Source of the DNA: Octadecabacter sp. B2R22
Lineage (GTDB): Bacteria > Pseudomonadota > Alphaproteobacteria > Rhodobacterales > Rhodobacteraceae
Length of the DNA stretch: 64,000 nucleotides
Direction of reading: 5' to 3'
Assembly: GCF_018861045.1 (NCBI RefSeq)
Contig: NZ_JAHKQJ010000007.1
Coordinates: forward strand, 372,001 to 436,000
The position numbers and the translations under genes are program-made. Shown one piece after another: positions 1 through 8,485 of the stretch. The notes under the pieces are model-generated. The model was given only the letters and a program-made list of their open reading frames with translations. It was not told the DNA's origin and made no database searches. Every line of letters begins with the position of its first letter. Position 1 is the stretch's first letter.

Positions 1-175
1 GAACCGACAACAAGAACGCGCCAAGGTTCAACGGCAGCACGGCTTGAATTTTCGCGCGCAATTCCTCGTCTGTTTCACTGCTTGCCTTGGCGCGGCGTAC
101 TTTTACGACACTCCAGATGATGCCGATGATCCCGACCAAGGACAGTAGTGCGCCAATTCCAACAAGTAGTTCCAT
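1..175 (-). CDS. Small membrane protein, 3' end outside window
   Basis: A reading frame on the minus strand starts at the ATG at 175-173 and runs off the window edge, so only about 58 residues are visible. The first 25 residues are strongly hydrophobic (MELLVGIGALLSLVGIIGII) and form one probable membrane segment, followed by a basic stretch (VKVRRAK), an acidic stretch and a second hydrophobic segment (AVLPLNLGAFLLSV). A GGAGG ribosome-binding site sits just upstream of the ATG. I do not recognise the family; it looks like a short two-helix inner-membrane protein. Confidence 0.6.
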   Translation of the reverse strand, partial: MELLVGIGALLSLVGIIGIIWSVVKVRRAKASSETDEELRAKIQAVLPLNLGAFLLSV

Positions 176-301
176 CTTCGCCTCCGCAGTGATGGCGCTG
201 CGTATCGTGTCAGCATCACGCACGCAAGCGCTTGCCGAGGTGGACAGGGGCGGTTAGGGAAGGGGCCGACCCTATTCATGTACACCCAGATGAGGCCCGA
301 T

Positions 302-559
302 ATGTCCGATATGTCTTCCGATACCAGCTACCGCGTAACAGCCGACGAATTGCGTCAGTTCATCGAACGGATCGAACGTCTGGATGCTGAGAAAAAAGAC
401 CTCGCTGAGCAACAAAAAGAAGTCATGGCAGAAGCGAAGGGCCGCGGTTACGACACCAAAGTCATGCGCAAGGTCATTGCACTGCGCAAGCGCGACCAGA
501 ACGATATCGCCGAAGAAGAAGCGGTGTTGGAAATGTATAAAGAAGCGCTTGGTATGTAG
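302..559 (+). CDS. gapR: GapR-like DUF2312 DNA-binding protein
   Basis: This 85-residue protein matches the DUF2312 family, whose best-known member is GapR of Caulobacter, a nucleoid-associated protein that binds overtwisted DNA ahead of polymerases. The family pattern is visible: LRQFIERIERLDAEKKDL, a predicted long coiled coil, then EVMAEAKGRGYDTKVMRKV and RKRDQNDIAEEEAVLEMY. Length agrees with the family. A start at 278 is possible in frame, but the ATG at 302 has a GAGG motif six bases upstream (292-295) and is preferred. It stands alone; neighbours on both sides are on the other strand. Confidence 0.9.
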   Translation: MSDMSSDTSYRVTADELRQFIERIERLDAEKKDLAEQQKEVMAEAKGRGYDTKVMRKVIALRKRDQNDIAEEEAVLEMYKEALGM

Positions 560-580
560 GGCGCATTTCTGTGAGCTCGT

Positions 581-1432
581 TCAGAGCGTCACAGTGCCTT
601 TTATCAAAATATTAGTATGCCCACCGATGCGGATTTCCCCTGCATCGTTGGGGATTACGTGAACGCGGCCAGTGCGGTGAATACAGCTGCCTTGCGCCAC
701 GACATAGGGCTGGCGCACGCGGCCCTGTGATTGCAGCCAATGGGCCAGTGCGGCATTCAATGATCCAGTGATCGGGTCCTCATGGGCGCCGCGTTTGAGG
801 TCAAACATCCGAACTTCAAACGCCACATCGCCTTTGGCATGGGGGGCGATCAAGCCAACGGCGAACCCGTTCAAGCAGTCGTCTGCCACGATCTTGCTCG
901 CATCCAAATCAAGTAGATCACTGGCATCGGCCAATTCCAAAACATGCCAAACAGGACCGTTGTCCAAGACCGCACCGCTACGCACATGTGCTGCATCAAA
1001 TCCGAAGGCTTCAACCAGCGCATCCAAGATGCTTTCAGGTAGCTTCGAAATCGCCGTAGGGGGCGCCACAAACGCAGTTTGATCACCGGTCAGGTCAATG
1101 TCGACAATCCCCACACCGCAGTTCTGACGTATCACACCACCCGCCTTTGGGGTGTTACCGGCCGCAAGCCAACAGGTCGCTGTGCCCAAGGTCGGGTGCC
1201 CCGCGAACGGCAGTTCACGTTGCGCCGTGAAAATACGAATGTCGTAGTCTGCATCAGGATGACTGGGCGGGCGAACGAACGTCGTCTCCGCGAGGTTCGT
1301 CCAGCGTGCAAATCCCTGCATGGCCGCATCATCCAAACCGTCACCATCAAGCACCACAGCCAGCCCGTTGCCGCCCGTCGGCGTTGTGCTGAACACATCG
1401 CACTGCATGAAAGGGCGGGAATTAAGGGGCAA
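581..1432 (-). CDS. PhzF family isomerase/epimerase-like protein
   Basis: The 283-residue product has the PhzF (phenazine biosynthesis-like) fold signature: an N-terminal DVFSTTPTGGNGLAVVLDG segment, NLAETTFV with the Glu (near residue 49) equivalent to the catalytic acid of PhzF, FAGHPTLGTA, and a second-domain GAHEDPITGSLN motif. The family contains isomerases and many uncharacterised members, and no phenazine genes are nearby, so the substrate is unknown. The start at 1432 overlaps the end of the upstream gene by 11 bases, implying translational coupling. The Met nine residues in (1408) is an alternative start. Confidence 0.85.
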   Translation of the reverse strand: MPLNSRPFMQCDVFSTTPTGGNGLAVVLDGDGLDDAAMQGFARWTNLAETTFVRPPSHPDADYDIRIFTAQRELPFAGHPTLGTATCWLAAGNTPKAGGVIRQNCGVGIVDIDLTGDQTAFVAPPTAISKLPESILDALVEAFGFDAAHVRSGAVLDNGPVWHVLELADASDLLDLDASKIVADDCLNGFAVGLIAPHAKGDVAFEVRMFDLKRGAHEDPITGSLNAALAHWLQSQGRVRQPYVVAQGSCIHRTGRVHVIPNDAGEIRIGGHTNILIKGTVTL

Positions 1433-2297
1433 TGAAGGTCACCCCGTCCATCCGTTCGATACGATAAACGTCATCATCATAACCGGCGGTTAATGTGGCC
1501 ACGGTGTCCTCGGTCCAACCGGGGAGGTCGATTTCGTCCTCGACCTCATCTTCAAGCGCGTACTTTTCGAGGAAGGCAGCGATGATCCGCCGTTTTTGCG
1601 ATTCCGTCTGTGGCGGGTTCGCGCGCAGATAGCTCACAAATTTCTTCATTCCGTCGGGGCTCATGATCGCGCTCAGCAAATCGAAACCACCTGTGATTTT
1701 CACCAATGGATCAATGCCACCGAGTTCTCGGATCAGCTGCGCCCAAATCATCGGAGTATCTTCATTACACCACACTGTAACTGTCGCCTTGGGCAGGATT
1801 TTTCGGATACGTGCGATCAAATCAGACCATCGCAATTGCATCGGATCAAAGCCGTTCAGAAACGACTCAAGGTCATCGACTTTCGAGTCGCCAAAAACAG
1901 CGGGAATAAACGTCGCGGGATTCCGAATCCCGAGGAAAACTTCGATTTCATCTTCGGGAAAGAGGCTGGCCAAGCCCGTAAGCTTGTCTTCCGCTAACGC
2001 GTAAAAGATACCGTCCTCAAAAATACGGCGATGCACACACATGAACTGCGCATGGCTCATCACAAGCCGATTGCATTGCTCGTCGTCAAGAATCGCATCC
2101 AGCAAGATTTCGCGCGTGTCAGGGGCGGGTGATTTTCCGTCAAGCGATTGAATTGTCTCACGAATAAGGCGTCTGTACTTTCCTGGTCCTGGGACCTTCA
2201 CACCTTGGTTCGCAAAGGTGTCTGCGTTCTTGAGAACAGATTTCAACAAGCGATCCTGATCGGTGCAGTTGGCGCCGATGTGATAGACAATTTGCAT
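1422..2297 (-). CDS. Conserved hypothetical protein, possibly sulfotransferase-like
   Basis: About 291 residues beginning MQIVYHIGANCTDQDRLLKS. The chosen ATG at 2297 follows an AGCAGG-type ribosome-binding site; an upstream in-frame start at 2339 adds 14 unconvincing residues. The N-terminus (a beta strand, then HIGAN and an Arg/Lys-rich helix) and the central MSHAQFMCVHRRIF and FLGIRNPATFIPAVF segments resemble divergent P-loop sulfotransferase-like proteins common in Rhodobacteraceae, but no canonical PAPS loop can be seen. The C-terminal third is acidic. It overlaps the PhzF gene by 11 bases and probably shares its transcript. Function unknown. Confidence 0.65.
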   Translation of the reverse strand: MQIVYHIGANCTDQDRLLKSVLKNADTFANQGVKVPGPGKYRRLIRETIQSLDGKSPAPDTREILLDAILDDEQCNRLVMSHAQFMCVHRRIFEDGIFYALAEDKLTGLASLFPEDEIEVFLGIRNPATFIPAVFGDSKVDDLESFLNGFDPMQLRWSDLIARIRKILPKATVTVWCNEDTPMIWAQLIRELGGIDPLVKITGGFDLLSAIMSPDGMKKFVSYLRANPPQTESQKRRIIAAFLEKYALEDEVEDEIDLPGWTEDTVATLTAGYDDDVYRIERMDGVTFIAP

Positions 2298-2441
2298 AAA
2301 TTTGAGCCTGCTATTTGAACTGTTTACTGTTGAAAACAAGCATACGGGGGAATTGACAGCAGTGGAACCTGCGATGATGTGAGAAAAACGTCAAAGACCC
2401 TCTTGCGCGTCCCGAAACTCTCCCTTAAACGACCGCCCAGT

Positions 2442-2517
2442 GCCCCTATAGCTCAGCTGGTAGAGCAACTGATTTGTAATCAGTAGGTCCGCGGTTCGAG
2501 TCCGTGTGGGGGCACCA
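2442..2517 (+). tRNA. tRNA-Thr (anticodon TGT)
   Basis: The cloverleaf can be read directly. The acceptor arm GCCCCTA pairs with TGGGGGC (one G-U pair), the D arm contains AGCTCAGCTGGTAGAGC, the anticodon stem is CTGAT/ATCAG with loop TTTGTAA giving anticodon TGT (threonine, codon ACA), and the T arm contains GGTTCGAGTCC. The discriminator is A and CCA is encoded (2515-2517). It lies between two divergent intergenic stretches and beside an AT-richer patch. Confidence 0.97.
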
Positions 2518-2773
2518 TTTATCTATAAATTTCAAATACTTATGACGTGCGAGCATTCGTCTGGAAGTTGCGCCGAAAATCCGGAAGCTTATCCTCATTC
2601 TGGTAGCAAACTTTATACTGCTCAGCAAAAATGCCTATTCTCAGTCATTCATTTTTTCGATCTTGTCGCTCTGCGCACTATATTTTTCTATCTTGTAAAT
2701 ACCACCGGTTCAGGAAACCGAGAACCTGCAGCATGTTGCTATCCCGCTTGGGATTTTCGGGATATTTGCCGCT

Positions 2774-3184
2774 TTGTTCATTGATAGAATATTGAAAAAT
2801 AACGAAAAATCTCAGGCTTCATCGCGTGAAGGATCGTCAAACGTGCATAAGCCTTCTATCGGCGAAGGGTTGTACTCGCATTACATTTTTGTGCTTTGGA
2901 TACTTGGGACTGGATCAGTCTTAAGTATGATCGCATTTCGTCCCGACAACCGCATTGAGATCGAATTTGTTTCTGCCTTTGTTGCCGTGGCCGTGATCTA
3001 CATTTGTTTGGTACCGTTGGAATTCTTGGCGCTGTCTCGCACTGATAGAGAACCAGAAGACCACGGAAATGCGATTTCTCCAAGAGACACGACTTTGTCT
3101 CTTGTTACGTCAGCGCTGTTCATCGCATGTCTTTTTGCTCTGTATCTCTTGGCGCTCATTCAAGACGTTTCCTTGGACGTCTGA
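2774..3184 (+). CDS. Putative multi-pass membrane protein, start uncertain
   Basis: An open frame of 136 codons from a TTG at 2774 encodes three clear hydrophobic segments: YIFVLWILGTGSVLSMIAF (about 36-55), FVSAFVAVAVIYICLVPLEF (about 66-86) and LVTSALFIACLFALYLLALI (about 111-130). The same frame is open upstream to a stop at 2696 and there encodes another hydrophobic run (VAIPLGIFGIFAALF), so the true start may lie further up, perhaps CTG at 2726, or the gene may be a decayed remnant. No ribosome-binding site was found at 2774. The stretch is more AT-rich than its surroundings. No family recognised. Confidence 0.4.
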   Translation: MFIDRILKNNEKSQASSREGSSNVHKPSIGEGLYSHYIFVLWILGTGSVLSMIAFRPDNRIEIEFVSAFVAVAVIYICLVPLEFLALSRTDREPEDHGNAISPRDTTLSLVTSALFIACLFALYLLALIQDVSLDV

Positions 3185-3466
3185 GTTGGGGCAACAAACA
3201 CAGCGCGGGAAATTTTACGACACAGGTATCGGGGCAGGGCAGCAAACAAACACCGTGCTACCATAAGCTATGCTGCTCATTTCGGACGTTCGATATGGCT
3301 CGTTGAACAGCGAACAACGGCGTAGAACCCACGGTGTGGAGTGAAGTGAAGGCCTGATATTGGGAAACCATTACAGAAAATGGCGACATCACGCCAAGGA
3401 ACGAGCCCAAGACCAGATGTCCTAATTCAGAATACAATCGCGCGCCGAGACGTTAATTTTTAACAG
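3185..3466. other. Non-coding stretch, no feature recognised
   Basis: The 282 bases between the doubtful membrane ORF and the end of the coxI-like gene contain no convincing ORF, RNA gene or strong hairpin. Together with 2518-2773 this forms an AT-richer tRNA-flanking patch. Confidence 0.4.
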
Positions 3467-4471
3467 TTAGCCAGAGTAAAGTTGAGCGATTTCATAGGGC
3501 TGCTGAACGTCAACGACCCGTTGCTGATCATAGGCAAAGGCCTGCGCGATTTCGGCCAATGCGGAGATTGCGATTAGATCGGCATTTCGCAGGGATGGCA
3601 CAAGACCAATTGGCCCCGTGATCCGTTGCAAATCCTGTTCGCAAACCCCCATGTTCGCCAACTGGGAGAGACGGGCAGCGTGTGTTCGTGTGCTTCCTAA
3701 CGCACCAATGAATCCAGCGGTGGTGCCCAAGGCAGCAACAAGGAACGCGGGTTCCCAATCATGATCGTGAAACAGAGTTAAGAAGCCACTGGTCGCGTCC
3801 AGATCAAGGTTGATGGCACCTTGCTGGGACGTCACATGCGTTGGGGGCGTCAGACAGTAGGGTAGGACGGCATCAAGATCATGCAGATCGGGGGAAAAGC
3901 CCGTCACATCAAGTCCGATGGCATGTGCAACTTTGGCGGTCGCGCGGAAAATTGCGCCCCGCCCTGCAAGGGTCAAGGCAACTTTGGGTTGATAGGCGAT
4001 CGTGATCGCATCTGTCCCCTGATTGGGGTCTGAGCAGGGATAAAATGTAAGCGTAGCAGGGGTGCGGGCCAGCAATGCCGTGTACGCTTCCATGAGTGCT
4101 ACGGTGTCGGGGGCAGGGTCGATCCAAATTGACAAAGACCCACCACAGGGCAAGGTCAAATCATGGAACGGCGATCCATCCCCGTACCGCAACATGCGGG
4201 CTGTCCCCGACTGCAAACACTCCAGCGCCTGAAGTAGTATATCCTGATCAATGCATCCGTTGGACATATAACCTGTCATCTCGCCCTCATCATTGACGAC
4301 AGCCAATGATCCTAGATCACGTGCGCTGCCGCCTTTGATGTCCACAGACGTTATCAGCACAAACCTCTGCCCTGACCGGACATAGGCCGCAACCTGTGCT
4401 AAAACGTCGACCGCGTGGTCTTGATATGTGATGGGGTTAGCCAACCGTTTCGCCGTCCAGCACTTCGGCAA
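3467..4471 (-). CDS. coxI: CoxI-like XdhC family protein
   Basis: A 334-residue XdhC/CoxI-family protein. The family inserts the sulfurated molybdenum cofactor into xanthine and CO dehydrogenases. Visible family signatures are FVLITSVDIKGGSARDLGSL near residues 38-57, GYMSNGCIDQD near 67-77 with the conserved Gly-Cys, and the C-terminal AALGTTAGFIGALGSTRT typical of the Rossmann-like XdhC_C domain. It is the last gene of the cox cluster. The start at 4471 overlaps coxG by 35 bases; a TTG at 4444, overlapping the coxG stop, is a plausible alternative. It is one of two XdhC paralogues in the cluster, matching the coxF/coxI pair of Oligotropha carboxidovorans. Confidence 0.85.
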   Translation of the reverse strand: MPKCWTAKRLANPITYQDHAVDVLAQVAAYVRSGQRFVLITSVDIKGGSARDLGSLAVVNDEGEMTGYMSNGCIDQDILLQALECLQSGTARMLRYGDGSPFHDLTLPCGGSLSIWIDPAPDTVALMEAYTALLARTPATLTFYPCSDPNQGTDAITIAYQPKVALTLAGRGAIFRATAKVAHAIGLDVTGFSPDLHDLDAVLPYCLTPPTHVTSQQGAINLDLDATSGFLTLFHDHDWEPAFLVAALGTTAGFIGALGSTRTHAARLSQLANMGVCEQDLQRITGPIGLVPSLRNADLIAISALAEIAQAFAYDQQRVVDVQQPYEIAQLYSG

Positions 4472-4889
4472 ATTTCTTAAAGAACTTGGCCGCGAGCTTT
4501 TTGGCAGTGCTTTGGATCAGGCGGCTGCCCAGTTGCGCCAATTTACCGCCGATCTGCGCCTTGGCGTCATAACTCAGGATTGTTGTGTCACCGTCCGCAA
4601 CCAGTGTAACGTCCGCTCCACCTTTCGCATGGCCCGCAGCACCGCCATTGCCCTGTCCTGTTAAGGAAAACGCGTCGGGTGCGCCGCTTTTGTCCAGTTG
4701 GACGTCTCCGCTGAACCGTGCTTTGACTGGGCCAACTTTCAGTACGATCTTTGCTTCAAGTTCAGTATCGGAGTGTTGGATCAGTTCTTCGCACCCAGGG
4801 ATGCATTCGCGAAGGATGTCGGGATCGTTCAATGCTTCGTAAACACGTTGCATTGGCGCATTGATGATGATTTCGTCTTTAAGTTCCAT
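4437..4889 (-). CDS. coxG: CoxG, SRPBCC family membrane-recruitment protein
   Basis: A 150-residue CoxG-family (SRPBCC/START-like) protein. CoxG in other carboxydotrophs helps attach CO dehydrogenase to the cytoplasmic membrane and quinone pool. The family pattern is clear: MELKDEIIINAPMQRVYEAL at the N-terminus, then DILRECIPGCEEL, KVGPVKARFSGDVQL, and a glycine- and alanine-rich C-terminal region (AQIGGKLAQLGSRLIQSTAKKL). The start is placed at 4889, where homology begins; upstream codons to 4961 are open but do not look like family sequence. It lies between the mocA-like gene and coxI and overlaps the latter. Confidence 0.9.
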   Translation of the reverse strand: MELKDEIIINAPMQRVYEALNDPDILRECIPGCEELIQHSDTELEAKIVLKVGPVKARFSGDVQLDKSGAPDAFSLTGQGNGGAAGHAKGGADVTLVADGDTTILSYDAKAQIGGKLAQLGSRLIQSTAKKLAAKFFKKFAEVLDGETVG

Positions 4890-4998
4890 GTTTTCGCTTT
4901 CTAACAGCAGGGGAATTTGACGGATGCTAGTGTTTCCACTTGCTCCGGTGAGAGGGCCCATTTTTGACGATAGGCTTGGAAAAGGCTGCGTAATTTTC

Positions 4999-5610
4999 TC
5001 ATGTCAGATCCTTTAATGTTGTTGATTTATTGAAGGTTTCAAACGCGGTTGGCGTATCGATGTCATTGAAGAATCCAGGTTGAGTCATTGTGTGGTGTTG
5101 GGCCAGTTCGGGATGGTCGCGGGTGAATTTCCCACAACCTGGATTGGCTTGATCTGCCAACAATCGAGCCTGCATGACTGCAGGAACAACGACAGGATTC
5201 CCCCGTGTCGTACCTTGGTAAGGGATTGAAATCTTCTGAACGTCGCCCGCCAAATGCGCCGCAATCAATGCACGCAGATCGCCACCCGTTAGGTCTGGCT
5301 GATCGCCAAGACCGATCAGATAGTGGCCTGCGCCCCGTGCCTCAAGAAGCCCCGCCCGGACTGAAAACGGCTGCCCCGCCTCGAAATTTTCATTGTGTAC
5401 GATGTGCACATCCAGACCCTGCAGCGCGGCTTCAATCCGTTCGTTCTCATAGCCAGTGACAACCCAAACCCGTTCGTTGACTACGGACAAATAGGTTTCA
5501 ACGACGTGGCGGATCATCGGCTTTCCGTGGGTTGGCAACAGTAATTTGTTGCGATCTCCCATGCGTCGCGACAGACCTGCCGCTAGGATTATCGCGCCAA
5601 AACTATCCAT
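4999..5610 (-). CDS. mocA: MocA-like molybdopterin cytidylyltransferase
   Basis: A 203-residue MobA-like NTP-transferase domain. The nucleotide-binding motif ILAAGLSRRMGDRNKLLLP is at residues 7-25, followed by KPMIRHVVETYL and the metal-binding GLGDQPDL motif near residue 100. CO dehydrogenase carries molybdopterin cytosine dinucleotide, so within a cox operon a CTP-using MocA role is the natural reading; nucleotide specificity is inferred from context. The start at 5610 (MDSFGAIILAAG) overlaps the upstream XdhC-like gene by 8 bases, which favours it over the open extension to 5661. Confidence 0.85.
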   Translation of the reverse strand: MDSFGAIILAAGLSRRMGDRNKLLLPTHGKPMIRHVVETYLSVVNERVWVVTGYENERIEAALQGLDVHIVHNENFEAGQPFSVRAGLLEARGAGHYLIGLGDQPDLTGGDLRALIAAHLAGDVQKISIPYQGTTRGNPVVVPAVMQARLLADQANPGCGKFTRDHPELAQHHTMTQPGFFNDIDTPTAFETFNKSTTLKDLT

Positions 5611-6382
5611 TTTGGGCAACCTTTGCCAAACGATCACGTTTGACCTGCGTGAGTTCCGCAAGGATCGACAACGCGATTTCGGCCGGTGTAACAGCGCCGA
5701 TGTTTAACCCAGCGGGCGCACGGACAGCGGCGATTTGCGCGGGATCGGTACCCGCCGCGATCAGCTTTTCGGTAAGGCTTGCGAACTTTTTGGAGCTGCC
5801 GACAAATGCGACGTAATCAACAGGTTCAACCAGCCCCGTCTTCAATGCAGCGAGATCACCTTGGCCTTGCGTCGCAATCACAAGATAGCGGGCGCGATTA
5901 GGTGTGCGTTCGTCCAAAGGGGCATCCACGCCAACAGGGGCGACGGCCCATCCAAACTGTGGGGCAAGCTCTAACAGTTTCCCCGCCACGGGGGAGTCCC
6001 CAAAGACCAGTAGATCAGGCGTCGGAAGGTAAGGTTCGATAAAGATGTCGATGGTGCCTTTGGACGGGCATCCGTTGCGTGCAAATCGGACACCATCAAC
6101 GTCATCGCCCGCCCGCACGCCTTTTTCCTTCAGGTCTTCTTCCGGAGCGACCGAGATGAATTGCGGTTGCCCCGTCGCATAGGCCCGCAAAGTCGCGTCC
6201 CTGATCGCACCGCGCACGCAACCTCCGCCAAGCCAGCCTTCTAGGATCGTGCCATCTTCGCGCAGCAGCGCTTTGGCACCGGGTTTGGCTGAGGTGGTTC
6301 CGGCGGTGCGCACAATCGTGGCGATGGCGAAACAGTCTTCGCCTTCGTTCAATCCATGGTCTGTGATCTGTTTAGGTGTCAT
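5603..6382 (-). CDS. coxF: CoxF-like XdhC family protein
   Basis: A 259-residue XdhC-family protein, the second in this cluster. It has IVRTAGTTSAKPGAKALL and GWLGGGCVRGAIRDATLRA near residues 23-66, including the conserved Cys in a glycine-rich loop, then the linker FARNGCPSKGTIDIFIEPY, and a C-terminal Rossmann-like half with LLVFGDSPVAGKLLELA and YVAFVGSSKKFASL. Position right after coxD-coxE matches coxF. The predicted role is maturation of the Mo-Cu active site of CoxL. It overlaps coxE at its start (4 bases) and mocA at its end (8 bases), consistent with one coupled transcript. Confidence 0.88.
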   Translation of the reverse strand: MTPKQITDHGLNEGEDCFAIATIVRTAGTTSAKPGAKALLREDGTILEGWLGGGCVRGAIRDATLRAYATGQPQFISVAPEEDLKEKGVRAGDDVDGVRFARNGCPSKGTIDIFIEPYLPTPDLLVFGDSPVAGKLLELAPQFGWAVAPVGVDAPLDERTPNRARYLVIATQGQGDLAALKTGLVEPVDYVAFVGSSKKFASLTEKLIAAGTDPAQIAAVRAPAGLNIGAVTPAEIALSILAELTQVKRDRLAKVAQNG

Positions 6383-7560
6383 AGCCGCTCCATTTCGGTT
6401 TCAAGCGCGGCCAAGTCACCCAACGTGTTGGCTGCGCGAAACAGATCCAGATGTGGCAAGGCACCAGCCATTGCGCGGGCTGTCGGCGCATAGTCATCCC
6501 AGCCTTTGAGGGGATTCAGCCAGATAAGTTTACAGCCGCGCTTTTTCAAACGAACGAGCGCGTCGGAAATTCCGTCAGGGGACGCGGTGTCATAGCCGTC
6601 CGACAAGATGATCACGACCGTGCGGTTATCGACAAACCGGCGGCCATATGTGTTTGCGAAAGTTTCAAGGCTTTCAGATATCTTTGATCCGCCCGCGAAC
6701 CCTTCCGCCAACAAAGACAGACGCGCCAAGGCCCGCAGCGCATCTTTGTCGCGTAAGGCTTCGGTTATCCGCACAAGGCGCGTGTGAAAGAGGTAGGCAT
6801 CGGCGCGAGGATCGGCGCGCATCAGGCCGGCAAGAAATGCAAGAAAAATACGGGAATAGACAGTCATCGATCCCGACACATCGCAAATCGCCGTAATCCG
6901 CATCGTGCGATCCGGCCGCCGACGTTTGGGCAGCGCGAAGGGGTCGCCACCCGTCGCAAGGCTTTGCCGCATGACTTTGCGAAAATGGATTTGATCGCCT
7001 TTACGGGCGGCTTTGCGACGACGCGAACGGCGATCACGCAAGGCAGCGCCAAGGCGTAGCGCGATCTTTTCAGCCTCGGCAATATCCTCGGGTTGGACAA
7101 GCTCGCGCAGGTCTTTCTTGAACAGGTTGGCGACGTCAGTCGCGACCAGCTTGCCTTCGCCATCGCTTTGCGCTTCGCCGTTGCCTCCATCTGGGGCGGT
7201 TAGGTCGCCGGCGCCGCTGCTGTCTTCGCCGCGTGCCTCGCGGTTGGAATGTACGTTTTCGTTCTGGCTCGGGGTTGCCGTGGTTGTCACTCGGGTTTTA
7301 ACCCGCCCGCCATTCATCCAAAAACTGTTGAATAGCGCGTCAAACTGGGCGGCCTCTTCGGCGCAACCTGTGAAAACGGATTTCAGTGCGCGGCGCGTAT
7401 CATGCGGGTTGGCTGCGTCTATGAAGGTGAGCGCGTCTAGCGCCATACCTGTTTCCCCGACGCCCAACCGCAAGCCATTGTCGCGCAGATGCGCCACAAA
7501 TCCAGCCATGCGGGCTGCAGGCCCGGGGTCTCGGGCTGCGAATTTAGTCACAAGGCTCAT
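6379..7560 (-). CDS. coxE: CoxE, VWA-domain protein
   Basis: A 393-residue CoxE-family protein with a von Willebrand A domain. The MIDAS motif DVSGS is at residues 227-231, preceded by a basic region (RDRRSRRRKAARKGDQ) and by a low-complexity Gly/Asp/Glu-rich linker at about residues 100-140. CoxE works with the AAA+ protein CoxD, and the pair is thought to act as a chaperone that introduces sulfur and copper into the CoxL active site. The start overlaps the coxD stop by four bases (ATGA type). The linker region is poorly conserved-looking and may be flexible. Confidence 0.92.
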   Translation of the reverse strand: MSLVTKFAARDPGPAARMAGFVAHLRDNGLRLGVGETGMALDALTFIDAANPHDTRRALKSVFTGCAEEAAQFDALFNSFWMNGGRVKTRVTTTATPSQNENVHSNREARGEDSSGAGDLTAPDGGNGEAQSDGEGKLVATDVANLFKKDLRELVQPEDIAEAEKIALRLGAALRDRRSRRRKAARKGDQIHFRKVMRQSLATGGDPFALPKRRRPDRTMRITAICDVSGSMTVYSRIFLAFLAGLMRADPRADAYLFHTRLVRITEALRDKDALRALARLSLLAEGFAGGSKISESLETFANTYGRRFVDNRTVVIILSDGYDTASPDGISDALVRLKKRGCKLIWLNPLKGWDDYAPTARAMAGALPHLDLFRAANTLGDLAALETEMERL

Positions 7561-8432
7561 GCGGCTTTTCCGGCTAAGCGTTGTGCGATTTCCGTCGGGA
7601 TCGCATCGCGGTCCATTTGCGTTTTCAGCAATGTCGTCAGTGTCGCCTGCAATGTCGTAGGATCATCCGTGAGATCCGCAACACCCAGCCCCATCAACGC
7701 CGCCGCGAAGTCGAGCATTTCTGCGATGCCCGGCTTTTTCTCCAACTCTTGTTTACGCAAAGCTTGAACGAAACCGACGATTTGCGCGCACAACCGATCC
7801 GTAATGTCGGGGTAGCGCGTAACCAAAATGGACAATTCGGTTTCATGATCGGGGTAGGGGACATGGGCGTAAAGACAACGGCGACGCAGCGCGTCGCTGA
7901 GGTCGCGGGTGCCATTGGCGGTCAGGATCACAATCGGGCGTGTGGTCGCTGTGATCGTCCCCATTTCAGGGATCGTAATCTGAAACTCTGACAGGATTTC
8001 GAGTAAATAGGCCTCAAATTCCTCATCCGCGCGGTCAATTTCATCGATCAGCAACACGGGTGCCTTTTCTTGTCGGATTGCCTTTAGCAAAGGCCGTTCC
8101 AATAGGAACTCGTCCGAAAAAATACGTGCCTCTACGCTTTTGCCCGTTTCGCCGTCTTCAGATGCCGCGCGAATTGCCAGCAATTGGCGTTGGTAATTCC
8201 ATTCATAAATTGCTTGGGCGGCGTCCAGCCCTTCGTAACACTGCAATCGGATCAGTTGCGTGTTTTCGGTTGCCGCCAGCACGCGGGCCACCTCGGTTTT
8301 ACCGACACCTGCTGCTCCCTCAAGCAACAAAGGCCGTCCAAGAGACAGTGCCAAATGCAGCGCCATCGCCAGATCGCCCGAGGCAATATACCCCTGATCG
8401 GCCATAGCCGTTTGCAACGTTTTCCAAGTCAT
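7557..8432 (-). CDS. coxD: CoxD, MoxR-type AAA+ ATPase
   Basis: A 291-residue MoxR-family AAA+ ATPase. Walker A GAAGVGKT is at residues 39-46, Walker B VLLIDE at 126-131, and a sensor 1-like ILTANGTRDLSDALRRRC segment follows. CoxD of O. carboxidovorans is needed for maturation of the copper-sulfur-molybdenum centre. It sits immediately downstream of coxL with a gap of 53 bases and upstream of coxE with a four-base overlap, so ATPase and VWA partner are translationally linked, as usual for MoxR-VWA pairs. Confidence 0.93.
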   Translation of the reverse strand: MTWKTLQTAMADQGYIASGDLAMALHLALSLGRPLLLEGAAGVGKTEVARVLAATENTQLIRLQCYEGLDAAQAIYEWNYQRQLLAIRAASEDGETGKSVEARIFSDEFLLERPLLKAIRQEKAPVLLIDEIDRADEEFEAYLLEILSEFQITIPEMGTITATTRPIVILTANGTRDLSDALRRRCLYAHVPYPDHETELSILVTRYPDITDRLCAQIVGFVQALRKQELEKKPGIAEMLDFAAALMGLGVADLTDDPTTLQATLTTLLKTQMDRDAIPTEIAQRLAGKAA

Positions 8433-8485
8433 TGTTGTCCTCCCAGACGATGCGGGCCGCGCAGATCGCCGCCCGCATCAAACCT

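Noticed and set aside
2442-3466. tRNA-Thr 3' end as an attachment site of an integrated element
   Set aside because: No second copy of the tRNA 3' sequence and no integrase gene were seen in the window.
3467-6382. XdhC-like genes as evidence for xanthine dehydrogenase
   Set aside because: No xdhA/xdhB genes are present; both lie inside the cox cluster where coxF and coxI are expected.
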